The notes under the pieces are model-generated. The model was given only the letters and a program-made list of their open reading frames with translations. It was not told the DNA's origin and did no database searches. A stretch of DNA of 64,000 bases, from contig JAFEDD010000006.1 of NCBI GenBank assembly GCA_018241765.1, forward strand, positions 62,001 through 126,000, written 5' to 3'. Source of the stretch: Pseudomonadota bacterium (GTDB lineage Bacteria; Pseudomonadota; Gammaproteobacteria; Burkholderiales; Casimicrobiaceae). How positions within the stretch are numbered: the stretch's first letter is position 1; each line of letters opens with the position of its first letter. Made by a program: the position numbers and the translations under genes. Below, one piece after another: positions 23,937 to 32,719 of this stretch.

Positions 23937-24374
23937 ATGCGAACGCATTGCCTTGCTCCAAGGGTGCTGATTCAGGCTGGGTACGCCTATGTGCCGTACG
24001 GCTCGCTGGAAAGCGTGATGGAGATGAACAAGGAAACCTATTACCTAGCGCTGCGCCAGACGCAAGGCACGATCCGCGCGGAGGCGCCCAACTGGCAACC
24101 TTGGCTGGTGTTCTTCTTGCGCTCGCTGGCCGAGCAAGTCCGGCGCCTGGAGAAGAAGGTTGAGCGCGAAAGGATCGTGCTGGCCGCACTGCCCGAGTTG
24201 TCACTGCGGATCGTGGAATTCGCCCGAGAGCACGGGCGCGTCACGATGATGGATGCCATCAAACTGACCGGAGCCAGTCGCAACACCCTGAAGCAGCACT
24301 TCCGCGACCTGACCGAGCGCAACCATCTGGAACAGCACGGCAGCGGACGCGGTGTGTGGTACGGGCTGAAGTGA
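23937..24374 (+). pseudogene. Beheaded Fic family gene (C-terminal part only)
   Basis: The 145-residue frame matches only the end of Fic proteins: GYAYVPYGSLESVMEMNKETYYLALRQTQ followed by a helical linker and a winged helix (MDAIKLTGASRNTLKQHFRDL). The catalytic HPFxxGNGRxxR motif that transfers AMP is absent, and upstream sequence belongs to the prlF control region. It is therefore a truncated remnant, although a short HTH protein could still be made from it. It marks the right part of the accessory zone. Confidence 0.8.
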
Positions 24375-24681
24375 CGCGGCGAAATCTTCGTGTGGTAGTG
24401 TGCCGACGCCCTGATCGATAACCTCGAAAGAACCAGTCAGCAACCGGCGGGCAAGGCCACCCGGAGTGGGCGATGCACCAGGGCTTTCCTCAAGGACTGG
24501 TAGCGTCTCTTGCGCTCCGGTTGATACGAGTTGAGGCGTCTGAAGGAGCCGATGCTGCTGCTCATTGGTAACGATGGGCCCCTGAGTCTGAAGGGCTGCC
24601 GTCCGACGCGAGCCCGTGCGCCGTCGCGCCGCACTCGATGCTTTACGATGCCGAGACTTGAAGGGCAGGGAGTGCATCGAC
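24375..24681. other. Non-coding stretch at accessory/core boundary
   Basis: These 307 bases contain no convincing frame, tRNA or long repeat. They separate the Fic remnant from the lipase gene and probably hold the lipase promoter and the right limit of the accessory zone. I see no second copy of the CCACCAT junction here. Confidence 0.5.
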
Positions 24682-25926
24682 GTGGCGATACGGAAGAAAG
24701 CGGAAACGGTCTCGACAGCGGGCGGTGAGAAAACACGAGGTGCGCGTTCGCGCGAAACGATGCGACGGGCGCCGGCACCCGTCGATGCCAATGAGACGTG
24801 TGTGTTGGTGCTGCAGGGCGGTGGCGCGCTGGGGTCATATCAGGCCGGCGTGTTCGAGCGTATGGCGGCGAGGAGCATTCAGCCGCACTGGGTGGCTGGC
24901 GTGTCGATCGGCGCGATCAACGCGGCGCTGGTCGCGGGCAACCCGCCCGAGCGGCGCTTGGCGCGCCTTCGCGAGTTCTGGGAGCGCGTGACATCTCAGC
25001 TTTCCGTGCTGACGTGGCCCAGCGGCGTTGGCGATGAAGCGCGCGAGATTCTGAACGAGACGCGCGCCGCGTTTGCCGCGAGTTTCGGTGTGCCCGGATT
25101 TTTCACGCCGCGCATCCCGTCGGCGCTGCTGCAACGGCCGGGCACGCTGGCGGCGCTCAGCATCTACGACACGACGCCGCTCGCGGCGACGCTCGATGAA
25201 CTGGTCGATTTCGACCTGATCAACGATTTGCGCTCGCCGCACCACGTTCGACTTTCGGTAGGCGCCGTGGATGTGCGCACGGGTAACTACCGCTACTTCG
25301 ATTCCGACGACCGTGAAAGCTGTGGTGGTGCGCTCGACGCCCGTCACGTGATGGCGAGCGGGGCGCTGCCACCCGGCTTCCCGCCGGTGGAAATCGACGG
25401 TGAGTTCTATTGGGACGGCGGCGTTGTTTCCAACACGCCGCTGCAATATGTGATCGATCAGCCGCGCATCCGCGATACGCTGGTCATCCAGGTCGATCTG
25501 TTCCATGCCCGTGGGCCGCTGCCGGAAAACCTGATGGAAGTGGCTGAGCGCCAAAAGGACATTCGCTTCGCCAGTCGCACCCGCGCAAACACGACGCACG
25601 CCATCGAGGCGCACGCGCTGGGCGCTGCCGCTCGGCGGCTGGCGGCACGCTTGCCTGCGTCGTTCTCGGACGACCCGGACCTGAAGTTGCTGCTGGCTGC
25701 CGGGTCACCGGCGGCGCTGACCATTTTGCACCTCATCTACCGCAGCAAGCATCATGAGAGCCAGTCGAAGGATTACGAGTTCTCGCGTCAGTCGATGCTC
25801 GAGCGGTGGGCGGCGGGCGCTGCCGACGCTGACCTGAGTTTCGAGCACGCCCGTTGGCGCGAACGCCCGCGCCGTGGTGCCAACGTCACCGTCCTCGATC
25901 TGACGCCCAGGCTCGACGCGCGGTGA
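24682..25926 (+). CDS. Patatin-like phospholipase with DUF3734 C-terminus
   Basis: The 414-residue protein has a patatin domain: oxyanion loop LQGGGALGSYQAGV, nucleophile elbow GVSIG and the catalytic aspartate in DGGVVSNTP. The C-terminal part (KDIRFASRTRAN, LIYRSKHHESQSKDYEFSR) is DUF3734-like. The chosen start is GTG 24682 with AGGGAG nine bases upstream, giving the N-terminus (M)AIRKKAE; ATG 24760 is possible. No signal peptide is seen, so it is probably a cytoplasmic or membrane-associated lipid hydrolase. The channel gene that follows overlaps it. Confidence 0.88.
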   Translation: MAIRKKAETVSTAGGEKTRGARSRETMRRAPAPVDANETCVLVLQGGGALGSYQAGVFERMAARSIQPHWVAGVSIGAINAALVAGNPPERRLARLREFWERVTSQLSVLTWPSGVGDEAREILNETRAAFAASFGVPGFFTPRIPSALLQRPGTLAALSIYDTTPLAATLDELVDFDLINDLRSPHHVRLSVGAVDVRTGNYRYFDSDDRESCGGALDARHVMASGALPPGFPPVEIDGEFYWDGGVVSNTPLQYVIDQPRIRDTLVIQVDLFHARGPLPENLMEVAERQKDIRFASRTRANTTHAIEAHALGAAARRLAARLPASFSDDPDLKLLLAAGSPAALTILHLIYRSKHHESQSKDYEFSRQSMLERWAAGAADADLSFEHARWRERPRRGANVTVLDLTPRLDAR

Positions 25927-27245
25927 ACGGGGAGCACGAAAGCGCACTGACGATGCGCACGCCGGAAACCGCGGAGGGAGGAGTCCGCACCCCCGTGCTG
26001 TGGGCATTTGCGCTGGTCGTCGGGCTGCTCGCGGCGCTGGCCACGACCGGCTTTCGGTGGTTGATCACCGGCGTCGAGTGGCTCGGCACGGGGCACACGG
26101 GAAGCCTGGTCGAGGCGGCGCGGCATTTGCCTCCCTGGCAGCGGATGCTGGTCGGCACCGTGGGCGGGGTGCTCGCGGGTTGCGTGCTTTGGTGGGGCGG
26201 CCGCTGGGCGGCGCGTGGCAGGAGCGGCGCCCATCACGTCGACTACATCGAGGCGGCGCGGCGCGGGCGCGCTGAACTGAACGACCGCACGACGATCACG
26301 CGCAGCGCCTCAGCGCTGCTTTCGGTCGCCACCGGCGCATCGATCGGACGCGAAGGCGCGATGGTGCAGTTGGCGGCGTGGTTCAGCACGTTGCTCGCGC
26401 GCTGGGCGCCGCTGTCGCTGGAGCAGCGAAACGTCATTTTGGTGTCGGGCATCGCGGCAGGTATCGGGGCCGCCTATCACGCGCCCGTGGCGGGCGTCAT
26501 CTTCGTGCTGGAACTGGCACTCGGATTCTTGTCAGCGCCGATGGTCGCGCCCGTGATGATTGCCGCCGCGACCGCGGAACTCGTGAACTACGGCATCGAC
26601 CCCGCGCCGCTCTACGCGGCACCTGCGATCCGGCTCGCGCCGGCGGGCTTGGGGATGGCGCTGGTGGTTGGTGTGCTCTGCGGTGCGCTCGGCTGGTTCA
26701 TGCTCGACCTCGTCGATCGCCTCCGAAGCACGTTTTCGCGCATTGCCTCGTTGCCATTGCGTTTGGGTGTGGGCGGTCTGCTGGTGGGTATCCTGTCGGC
26801 CTTCGTGCCGGAAGTCTGGGGCAATGGCTACAGCACGATCTCACACCTGCTGCAAGGCGAGATCGTGTTGCGCTGGGTGTTGGTCATTCTCGCGGCGAAG
26901 TTCATCGCCACGTTGTTGAGCACCGGCTCGGGCGCGATTGGGGGCATGTTCACGCCGACGTTGTTTGTCGGCGCGACGGTTGGCTTCGCCATCGCGGGCT
27001 ATTCGGCCGCGTGGCTGCCGGCGCAGTGGGTGACCGATCCGCGCACGCTGGCGATCATCGGGATGGCCGCGATGCTGAGCGCCGTGACCCATGCACCGCT
27101 GATGGCGATCGTCATGGTGCTTGAAATGACCAGCCAGTTTCAATTCACGGTGCCGGTGATGCTCGCCTGTGGCGTGGCTCACGCCATCAGCACGCGCTTC
27201 GGTGCGACCCCGATGTATGGCAATCCGATCGAGGCGCGGCACTGA
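25923..27245 (+). CDS. ClC family chloride channel/transporter
   Basis: The 440-residue protein has ten or more hydrophobic helices. Conserved ClC motifs include ATGASIGREGAMVQ (with the gating-type glutamate in GREG), AAGIGAAYHAPVAGVIFVLE, and STGSGAIGGMFTPTLF. It lacks C-terminal CBS domains. GTG 25923 overlaps the lipase stop; ATG 25953 is an alternative. It should move chloride, fluoride or nitrate across the inner membrane, and the substrate cannot be told from sequence. Confidence 0.9.
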   Translation: MNGEHESALTMRTPETAEGGVRTPVLWAFALVVGLLAALATTGFRWLITGVEWLGTGHTGSLVEAARHLPPWQRMLVGTVGGVLAGCVLWWGGRWAARGRSGAHHVDYIEAARRGRAELNDRTTITRSASALLSVATGASIGREGAMVQLAAWFSTLLARWAPLSLEQRNVILVSGIAAGIGAAYHAPVAGVIFVLELALGFLSAPMVAPVMIAAATAELVNYGIDPAPLYAAPAIRLAPAGLGMALVVGVLCGALGWFMLDLVDRLRSTFSRIASLPLRLGVGGLLVGILSAFVPEVWGNGYSTISHLLQGEIVLRWVLVILAAKFIATLLSTGSGAIGGMFTPTLFVGATVGFAIAGYSAAWLPAQWVTDPRTLAIIGMAAMLSAVTHAPLMAIVMVLEMTSQFQFTVPVMLACGVAHAISTRFGATPMYGNPIEARH

Positions 27246-27340
27246 CGGTTCGTTTCTAAAATGAAGGGAAAGCAGGCGAGGAGGCGTGCGTAGGCGTGCC
27301 CAATGGCGCGACCTCGTCGCACACGATCGGAGGGGACGCT

Positions 27341-28522
27341 ATGGACGGTTGGTGTCTCGAGGGGGTTGGCGCGAATGGCGACAGCGTCATGCTGCCGCTG
27401 CTGCGTTTTCCGTTTGTGGTGGGGCGTGATCCGACGTGTGATCTCGCCATCGCATCGGTCGAGACGTCGCGCCACCACGCGCGCTTCGAACAGGACGTCG
27501 GTGGTCGGCTGCGGCTGACCGATCTCGACAGCGGCAATGGAACCTTCGTCAACCGTGTGCCGATTCAAGGGTCGACGCTGCTCGACGATGGCGATGTGCT
27601 TCACTTCGGCGTCACGGAATACCGGCTGCGGCATGCCGATGCGCGCATGCTGGCGCTGATGGCGCCGACGAACGACCTGAAGACGGTGCTGGTCGGGCGC
27701 ACCTCGGCGTTGAGCGAACACTTCCTGGTCGAGGAGCGTGCGTTCACACGCATGCTGCAATCGCGCGAGGTGGCGGTTGCCATGCAGCCCATCGTGCGGG
27801 TCAGCGACGGCTGTCTGCGAGCGTTCGAAGTGCTCGGGCGTGGTTGCGTTGCCGGGCTGCCGGACGGTCCTGTCGCGTTGTTCGCGCTGGCGATGCGGCT
27901 AGGCCGCGAGGCCGAACTCAGCGAGCTCTTTCGTTGGGCCGGCGTGAGTGCGGCGGCGAGTTTTGCGCCGTCGACCACGCTCTTCGTCAACGCGCATCCC
28001 AACGAGATGTTCAAGGAGCCGTTCTATCGGTCGATTGCGTTGCTGCGGGCGATGCTGCCGAGCGCAAGCCTGGTCGTCGAAGTTCATGAAAGCGCGGTGA
28101 CCCGCGTCGCGGACATGCGCACGATGGCGACGCGACTGGCGGCGTGGGACGTACAGTTCGCCTACGACGACTTCGGCGCCGGCCAGGCGCGCCTGCTTGA
28201 ACTGGCCGAGGCACCGCCACATTTCGTCAAGTTCGACATGGCGTTGATCCGTGGCATCGATCGAGCCACCCATGCCAAGCGGCAACTGGTGGGGCAACTG
28301 GTCCATATCGTGCACGACGTCGGCGCCACCGCGCTTGCCGAAGGTGTGGAGACAGCCGCGGAGGCGGCCTGCTGCGTGGCCATGGGCTTCGATCTGATCC
28401 AGGGTTTTCTGACCGGCCGCCCCGCGATGGGGGATGCGCTGCGCGCGTATCCGCCCGACTATGCCTCGCCAGAACTGATCGCCGTCACCACCGCCCTGCG
28501 TGCGCCGCCGTCGCGCGACTGA
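27341..28522 (+). CDS. FHA-EAL signalling protein
   Basis: The 393-residue protein has an N-terminal forkhead-associated domain (about 20-95: VGRDPTCDLAI, SRHHARFEQ, DSGNGTFVN) that binds phosphothreonine. An EAL c-di-GMP phosphodiesterase domain follows (about 130-375). EAL signature residues are partly changed: EVL instead of EAL, LVVEVHESAV, YDDFGAG, VKFDMALIRG, AEGVET. DDFGAG and the final glutamate are kept, so activity is possible but uncertain. The start has GGAGG about seven bases before ATG 27341. Confidence 0.88.
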   Translation: MDGWCLEGVGANGDSVMLPLLRFPFVVGRDPTCDLAIASVETSRHHARFEQDVGGRLRLTDLDSGNGTFVNRVPIQGSTLLDDGDVLHFGVTEYRLRHADARMLALMAPTNDLKTVLVGRTSALSEHFLVEERAFTRMLQSREVAVAMQPIVRVSDGCLRAFEVLGRGCVAGLPDGPVALFALAMRLGREAELSELFRWAGVSAAASFAPSTTLFVNAHPNEMFKEPFYRSIALLRAMLPSASLVVEVHESAVTRVADMRTMATRLAAWDVQFAYDDFGAGQARLLELAEAPPHFVKFDMALIRGIDRATHAKRQLVGQLVHIVHDVGATALAEGVETAAEAACCVAMGFDLIQGFLTGRPAMGDALRAYPPDYASPELIAVTTALRAPPSRD

Positions 28523-28541
28523 CCGGCCTGCCGCGCGGCGA

Positions 28542-29327
28542 TCACGGGGCCGCGTTCTGACTGGCGATGACCTCGGCGCGCACCTGCTCGGTCAGTTCCG
28601 CTTTCAGCGTCGCGAAGTCAGTGGTCGTCTTGACCGAATAGTGCCGTGGATGCGCGATGGGCACGGCACGGTCGAGCTTGATGCGTCCTGGCCGCGCGCT
28701 CATGACCACGACGCGGGTGCCCATGAAGACCGCCTCGTCGATGTCGTGGGTGACGAAAAGCACCGTCTTTCGCTCGCGCTCCCAGATGCCGAGCAGCAGT
28801 TCCTGCATCAGCTCACGCGTTTGATGGTCGAGCGCACCGAAGGGCTCGTCCATCAACAGCATGCGTGGGCTGTTGGCCAGCGCGCGGGCCAGCGCCGTGC
28901 GCTGTTGCATGCCGCCGGAGAGTTGCTTTGGATAGTGCTGCTCGAAACCGCGCAGGCCAACCTTGTGGATGAAGGTGTCGGCGATCGCGCGCTGTTCGTC
29001 GCGCGGCAGACCGCGCTCGCGCAGCCCGAAGCACACGTTGTCGCGAACGGTGAGCCACGGGAACAGCGTGTAGCTCTGAAACACCATGCCGCGGTCGGCG
29101 CCGGGTCCGGCGACCGGCTTGCCGTCGAGCAGTACGGACCCGGACGACTGGGTGTCGAGCCCAGCGACGATGCGCAGCAGCGTGCTCTTGCCGCAACCGG
29201 AGGGCCCGAGGATGGTGATGAAGTCGTTCTCGGCGACTTCGAGATCGGTCGCCTGCAGGGCAACGGTTGCCTTTGCGTCGCGGGACGTGAAGACACGCGA
29301 GACGCCGCGCACGGAGAGGATGCTCAT
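28542..29327 (-). CDS. ABC transporter ATP-binding protein (nitrate/sulfonate/taurine type)
   Basis: The 261-residue ATPase has Walker A GPSGCGKST, Q-loop, signature LSGGMQQR, Walker B MLLMDEPFGALD and switch histidine FVTHD. It clusters by eye with SsuB/TauB/NrtD proteins. It is the last gene of a binding protein-permease-ATPase operon, with four bases between it and the permease gene. It energises import at the inner membrane. Confidence 0.92.
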   Translation of the reverse strand: MSILSVRGVSRVFTSRDAKATVALQATDLEVAENDFITILGPSGCGKSTLLRIVAGLDTQSSGSVLLDGKPVAGPGADRGMVFQSYTLFPWLTVRDNVCFGLRERGLPRDEQRAIADTFIHKVGLRGFEQHYPKQLSGGMQQRTALARALANSPRMLLMDEPFGALDHQTRELMQELLLGIWERERKTVLFVTHDIDEAVFMGTRVVVMSARPGRIKLDRAVPIAHPRHYSVKTTTDFATLKAELTEQVRAEVIASQNAAP

Positions 29328-29331
29328 GGCG

Positions 29332-30111
29332 CTATTTGCCGAGTGCGGCCCAGGGGAACAGGCGGCGGTTGGCCCACTTGAAGATGAAGTCGCTGATGAG
29401 GCCGATCACGCCGATCACGATGATGCCGAAGATGATCTGGTCGGTGGCCAACAGCGCCTGGCTGTCGACGATCATGTGGCCGATGCCGCTCGACGCACCG
29501 ATCAGTTCGGCGACGATGATGTAGGTCCACGCCCAGCCGAGCACCATGCGCAGGATCTCGGCGATCTCGGGCGCCGCACCCGGAATCAGCACGCGTCGCA
29601 CCAGCGTGCCGTCGGTTGCGCCCAGGGTGTAGGCGGCCTCGACCAGATCGCGCCGCGCGTTGCCGACGGCCACCGCAATCATCAGCACCAATTGGAAGAA
29701 CGAACCGATGAAGATGACGGCGAGCTTCTGTGCTTCACCGATCCCGGCCCAGAGAATGAGCAGCGGAATGAACGCCGAGGCGGGCAGATAGCGCGAGAAC
29801 GACACGAAAGGCTCCAGAAACGCCTCGATCGGCTTGTAGGCGCCCATCAGCACGCCCAGCGGCAGCGCGAGCGCCGCGGCGATGACGAAGCCGCCGACGA
29901 CGCGCCACACCGTCATCCCGATGTCGTGCCCGAAGCCCATCTCGGCGATCAGCACGTAGCCGCTCTTCAGCATCGCCACGGGGTCGGCGAGAAACGTCTT
30001 CGGGACGAAGCCACCGAACGTGATGAGCGACCAGAAGGCAACGAAGAGGACGAAAAAGGACGCGCCGAGCGCGATGCGCGCGCCCGGCGAGACGGGAACG
30101 AGAGGACGCAC
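29332..30111 (-). CDS. ABC transporter permease (SsuC/TauC type)
   Basis: The 259-residue protein has about six membrane helices and the EAA loop (EAAYTLGATDGTLVRRVLIPGAAPEIAEILR) that docks the ATPase. The N-terminal helix begins at residue 14. It sits eight bases after the binding-protein gene. Confidence 0.92.
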   Translation of the reverse strand: MRPLVPVSPGARIALGASFFVLFVAFWSLITFGGFVPKTFLADPVAMLKSGYVLIAEMGFGHDIGMTVWRVVGGFVIAAALALPLGVLMGAYKPIEAFLEPFVSFSRYLPASAFIPLLILWAGIGEAQKLAVIFIGSFFQLVLMIAVAVGNARRDLVEAAYTLGATDGTLVRRVLIPGAAPEIAEILRMVLGWAWTYIIVAELIGASSGIGHMIVDSQALLATDQIIFGIIVIGVIGLISDFIFKWANRRLFPWAALGK

Positions 30112-30119
30112 GGAGCGGG

Positions 30120-31067
30120 CTACTTGATGAAGCGCGTGTCGGCGAGTTTCGTGAGGTCGGGAATCGACTTGATGACGCCCGCCGCCAGCAGCACTTCAGC
30201 CGCTTCCTTGTTGAACTGCGCGAACTCGCCCGCGAAGAATTTCTGGTTCGCCGCGCGATCCTGCCAGCGCAGGTACGACTGGCTCTTCTCGAAGGCTTCG
30301 CCCGACTGCTTGACGTCCGCGCCCATGATTTCGAAGCTCTTCTTCGGCTCGGCCTTGATCATGGCGAGCGCATCGAAATAGCCGTCGGCCAGTGCCTGAG
30401 CCGCCTTCGGGTTGTCGGCGAGGAACTTCGGCGAACAACCGAAGGTGTCCATCACCATCGGGTAGTCGAGCGTGGTGGCGATGATCTTGCCCTTGTCCGG
30501 AGCGTTGCGCACGCCCGAGAGATAGGGTTCGTAGGTCATCGCGGCGTCGACGTCGGCGTTGCCGGAGAGGATGGCGTTGGCCGCGGGTTGCGGTTCGAGC
30601 GGCAGTACCTTGACGTCCTTCATGGTCAGACCGTTCTTGCGCAGAATCCATGCAACGCCGAAGTAGGGCGACGTCCCCGGCGCGCTCACGGCGATCGTCT
30701 TGCCCTTCAGCTCGGCGATCTTGTTGATGCCGGGCTTGACGACCAGACCGTCGGCGCCGTAGCTCTTGTCCAACTGGAAAATTTGCGTTGTGGCGACGCC
30801 AGCGGCGTTCCAGCCGATCCACGTCTCGACGGTCGTGGCGGCACATTGCACATCACCCGAAGCGATGGCGAGGTGACGGTCCTTTTGCGGAATCTTCTTG
30901 ATCGTGACGTCGAGGCCGTGCTTCTTGAAGAGGCCGGCTTCCTTGGCGAGCACCAGCGGAGCGAAACCCGTCCAGCCGGAGATCGCGATGGCGACCTTGG
31001 TGTCCTGAGCCATCGCCGGTACGGTGGCGAGCGCGGTGAGGGTGAGCGCAAGCAGCGTCTTTTTCAC
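30120..31067 (-). CDS. NMT1/SsuA-like substrate-binding protein
   Basis: The 315-residue precursor starts at GTG 31067 with AGGATG five bases upstream. A signal peptide (KKTLLALTLTALATVPAMA, cut before QDTKV) sends it to the periplasm. The body has NMT1-like motifs: GWTGFAPLVLAKEAGLFKKHGLDV, ASGDVQCAATTVET and DVDAAMTYEPYLSG. The ligand is unknown. It lies 50 bases after hutH on the same strand, so uptake of histidine, urocanate or a related imidazole is a reasonable but unproven guess. Confidence 0.9.
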   Translation of the reverse strand: MKKTLLALTLTALATVPAMAQDTKVAIAISGWTGFAPLVLAKEAGLFKKHGLDVTIKKIPQKDRHLAIASGDVQCAATTVETWIGWNAAGVATTQIFQLDKSYGADGLVVKPGINKIAELKGKTIAVSAPGTSPYFGVAWILRKNGLTMKDVKVLPLEPQPAANAILSGNADVDAAMTYEPYLSGVRNAPDKGKIIATTLDYPMVMDTFGCSPKFLADNPKAAQALADGYFDALAMIKAEPKKSFEIMGADVKQSGEAFEKSQSYLRWQDRAANQKFFAGEFAQFNKEAAEVLLAAGVIKSIPDLTKLADTRFIK

Positions 31068-31117
31068 GGTGTCATCCTTTCGTAGGTGTGTGGGGGGCGG
31101 CGCTGTGGTCGTGCGAT

Positions 31118-32680
31118 TCAGGCAGCGACCCACAACGCGGGCAGCTCTGCCTGCGCCGGCAGCGAACGGAACACGCGTGACAGCGCACCGTTGCGCACCA
31201 GAAGTGTCGCACGTTCGATTTCCGGAGCAAGGTAGCGATCGCGTTCGATGGAACGACACTGGGCGCGCAGCAGCGCGTGCGCCTCCTCCAGCGCGCCGGA
31301 GGAGCGCAGCGGGCGCAGAAACTCGATGCCCTGTGCGGCAGCGAGCAGTTCGATGGCGAGAATGTGCGCCGTGTTGGCGATCATCGCCTGCAACCGGCGC
31401 GCCGCAAAGGTGGCCATCGAGACGTGATCCTCCTGATTGGCCGAGGTCGGCAGGCTGTCGACGCTCGCCGGGTGGGCGAGCGATTTGTTCTCGCTGGCGA
31501 GTGCCGCCGCGGTGACGTGCGCGATCATGAAACCCGAATTGAGACCGGCGTCGGCAGTCAGAAACGCCGGCAGGCGCGACACGCCGCTGTCGATCAACAT
31601 GGCGATGCGCCGCTCGGCGATGGCACCGACTTCGGCGATCGCCACCGCCATCGCGTCGCAGGCCAGCGCAACCGGCTCGGCGTGGAAGTTGCCCCCGGAA
31701 ATCATCTGCCCGGTGTCGGTGAACACGAGCGGGTTGTCGGTGACGGCATTGGCTTCGCGCAGCAGCACCAACGCGGCGTGGCGGAGCTGATCGAGGCAGG
31801 CGCCGACCACTTGCGGCTGACAGCGCAGGCTGTAGGGGTCTTGCACGCGGTCGTCGTTCTCCTCGTGCGAATGGCGAATCGCGCTGCCCGCGAGCAACGC
31901 CCGGTAGTAGCGGGCGACGTCGATTTGTCCGGGCTGCCCGCGCGCCTCGTGAATGCGTGGATCGAACGGCCCGTCGCTGCCGCGAGCGGCGTCGACGGTG
32001 AGGGCGCCGATCACCAGCGCGGCTTCGAGCACCGGTTCGAACGACAAGAGGGCGTGCAGCGCAAGCGCCGTCGACGTCTGCGTGCCGTTGATCAGGGCGA
32101 GCCCTTCCTTCGCGGCCAGGCGCAGCGCAGCGATGCCCGCGCGCGAGAGCTCCGGAGCGGCCGGCACGCGCTTGCCTTCGACGAGCATTTCGCCTTCGCC
32201 AAGCAACGCCAGCGTCATGTGCGACAGCGGAGCGAGGTCGCCGGACGCGCCCACCGAACCCTGGCTCGGCACGTACGGCACGAGGCCGGCGTTGTAGACG
32301 GCGAGCAGCGTGTCGACGACCTCTTGACGGACGCCGGAGTGGCCGCGCGAGAGGCTGGCCGCCTTCAGCGCGAGCATCAGGCGCACGACCGGTGGCGACA
32401 GCGGCTCACCGACGCCCACCGAGTGCGAGCGAATCAGGTTGAGTTGCAGCGTGTCGAGATCGGCCTCGCCGATGCGTTGATTGGCCAGCTTGCCGAAACC
32501 GGTGTTGACGCCGTAGACCGGCGCCGTGCCAGCCGCTGCGCGGGCGACCACGGCGTGGCTGCGGGCGATCGCCTCGCGCGCGCGGGATGGCAGCGTCAGC
32601 GTGACGCCGCCAGCGTGCAGTGTGTGCAGATCGGCGAGCGTGAGAGCGCCGACGTTGAGCGTATGGGTGGTGGGATTCAC
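31118..32680 (-). CDS. hutH: Histidine ammonia-lyase
   Basis: HutH converts L-histidine to urocanate and ammonia, the first step of histidine degradation. The 520-residue protein has the ASGDLAPLSH segment that self-cyclises to the MIO cofactor, the upstream YGVNTGFGKL and the downstream HSHEENDDRVQDPYSLRCQPQ. Length is normal for the family. It follows hutU after 39 bases on the same strand and should be under the same promoter at 34501-34529. Confidence 0.97.
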   Translation of the reverse strand: MNPTTHTLNVGALTLADLHTLHAGGVTLTLPSRAREAIARSHAVVARAAAGTAPVYGVNTGFGKLANQRIGEADLDTLQLNLIRSHSVGVGEPLSPPVVRLMLALKAASLSRGHSGVRQEVVDTLLAVYNAGLVPYVPSQGSVGASGDLAPLSHMTLALLGEGEMLVEGKRVPAAPELSRAGIAALRLAAKEGLALINGTQTSTALALHALLSFEPVLEAALVIGALTVDAARGSDGPFDPRIHEARGQPGQIDVARYYRALLAGSAIRHSHEENDDRVQDPYSLRCQPQVVGACLDQLRHAALVLLREANAVTDNPLVFTDTGQMISGGNFHAEPVALACDAMAVAIAEVGAIAERRIAMLIDSGVSRLPAFLTADAGLNSGFMIAHVTAAALASENKSLAHPASVDSLPTSANQEDHVSMATFAARRLQAMIANTAHILAIELLAAAQGIEFLRPLRSSGALEEAHALLRAQCRSIERDRYLAPEIERATLLVRNGALSRVFRSLPAQAELPALWVAA

Positions 32681-32719
32681 GGATCGTTTGCGAGTGATTG
32701 CGAGTGAGATTGACTGGGT

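Noticed and set aside
1-24374. A complete prophage
   Set aside because: There are DUF3987, ParB-methyltransferase and recombinase genes, but no terminase, portal, capsid, tail or lysis genes.
31068-31259. Upstream extension of the binding-protein gene
   Set aside because: The GTG at 31067 has a ribosome site and begins a perfect signal peptide; the upstream extension is shadow sequence over the end of hutH.
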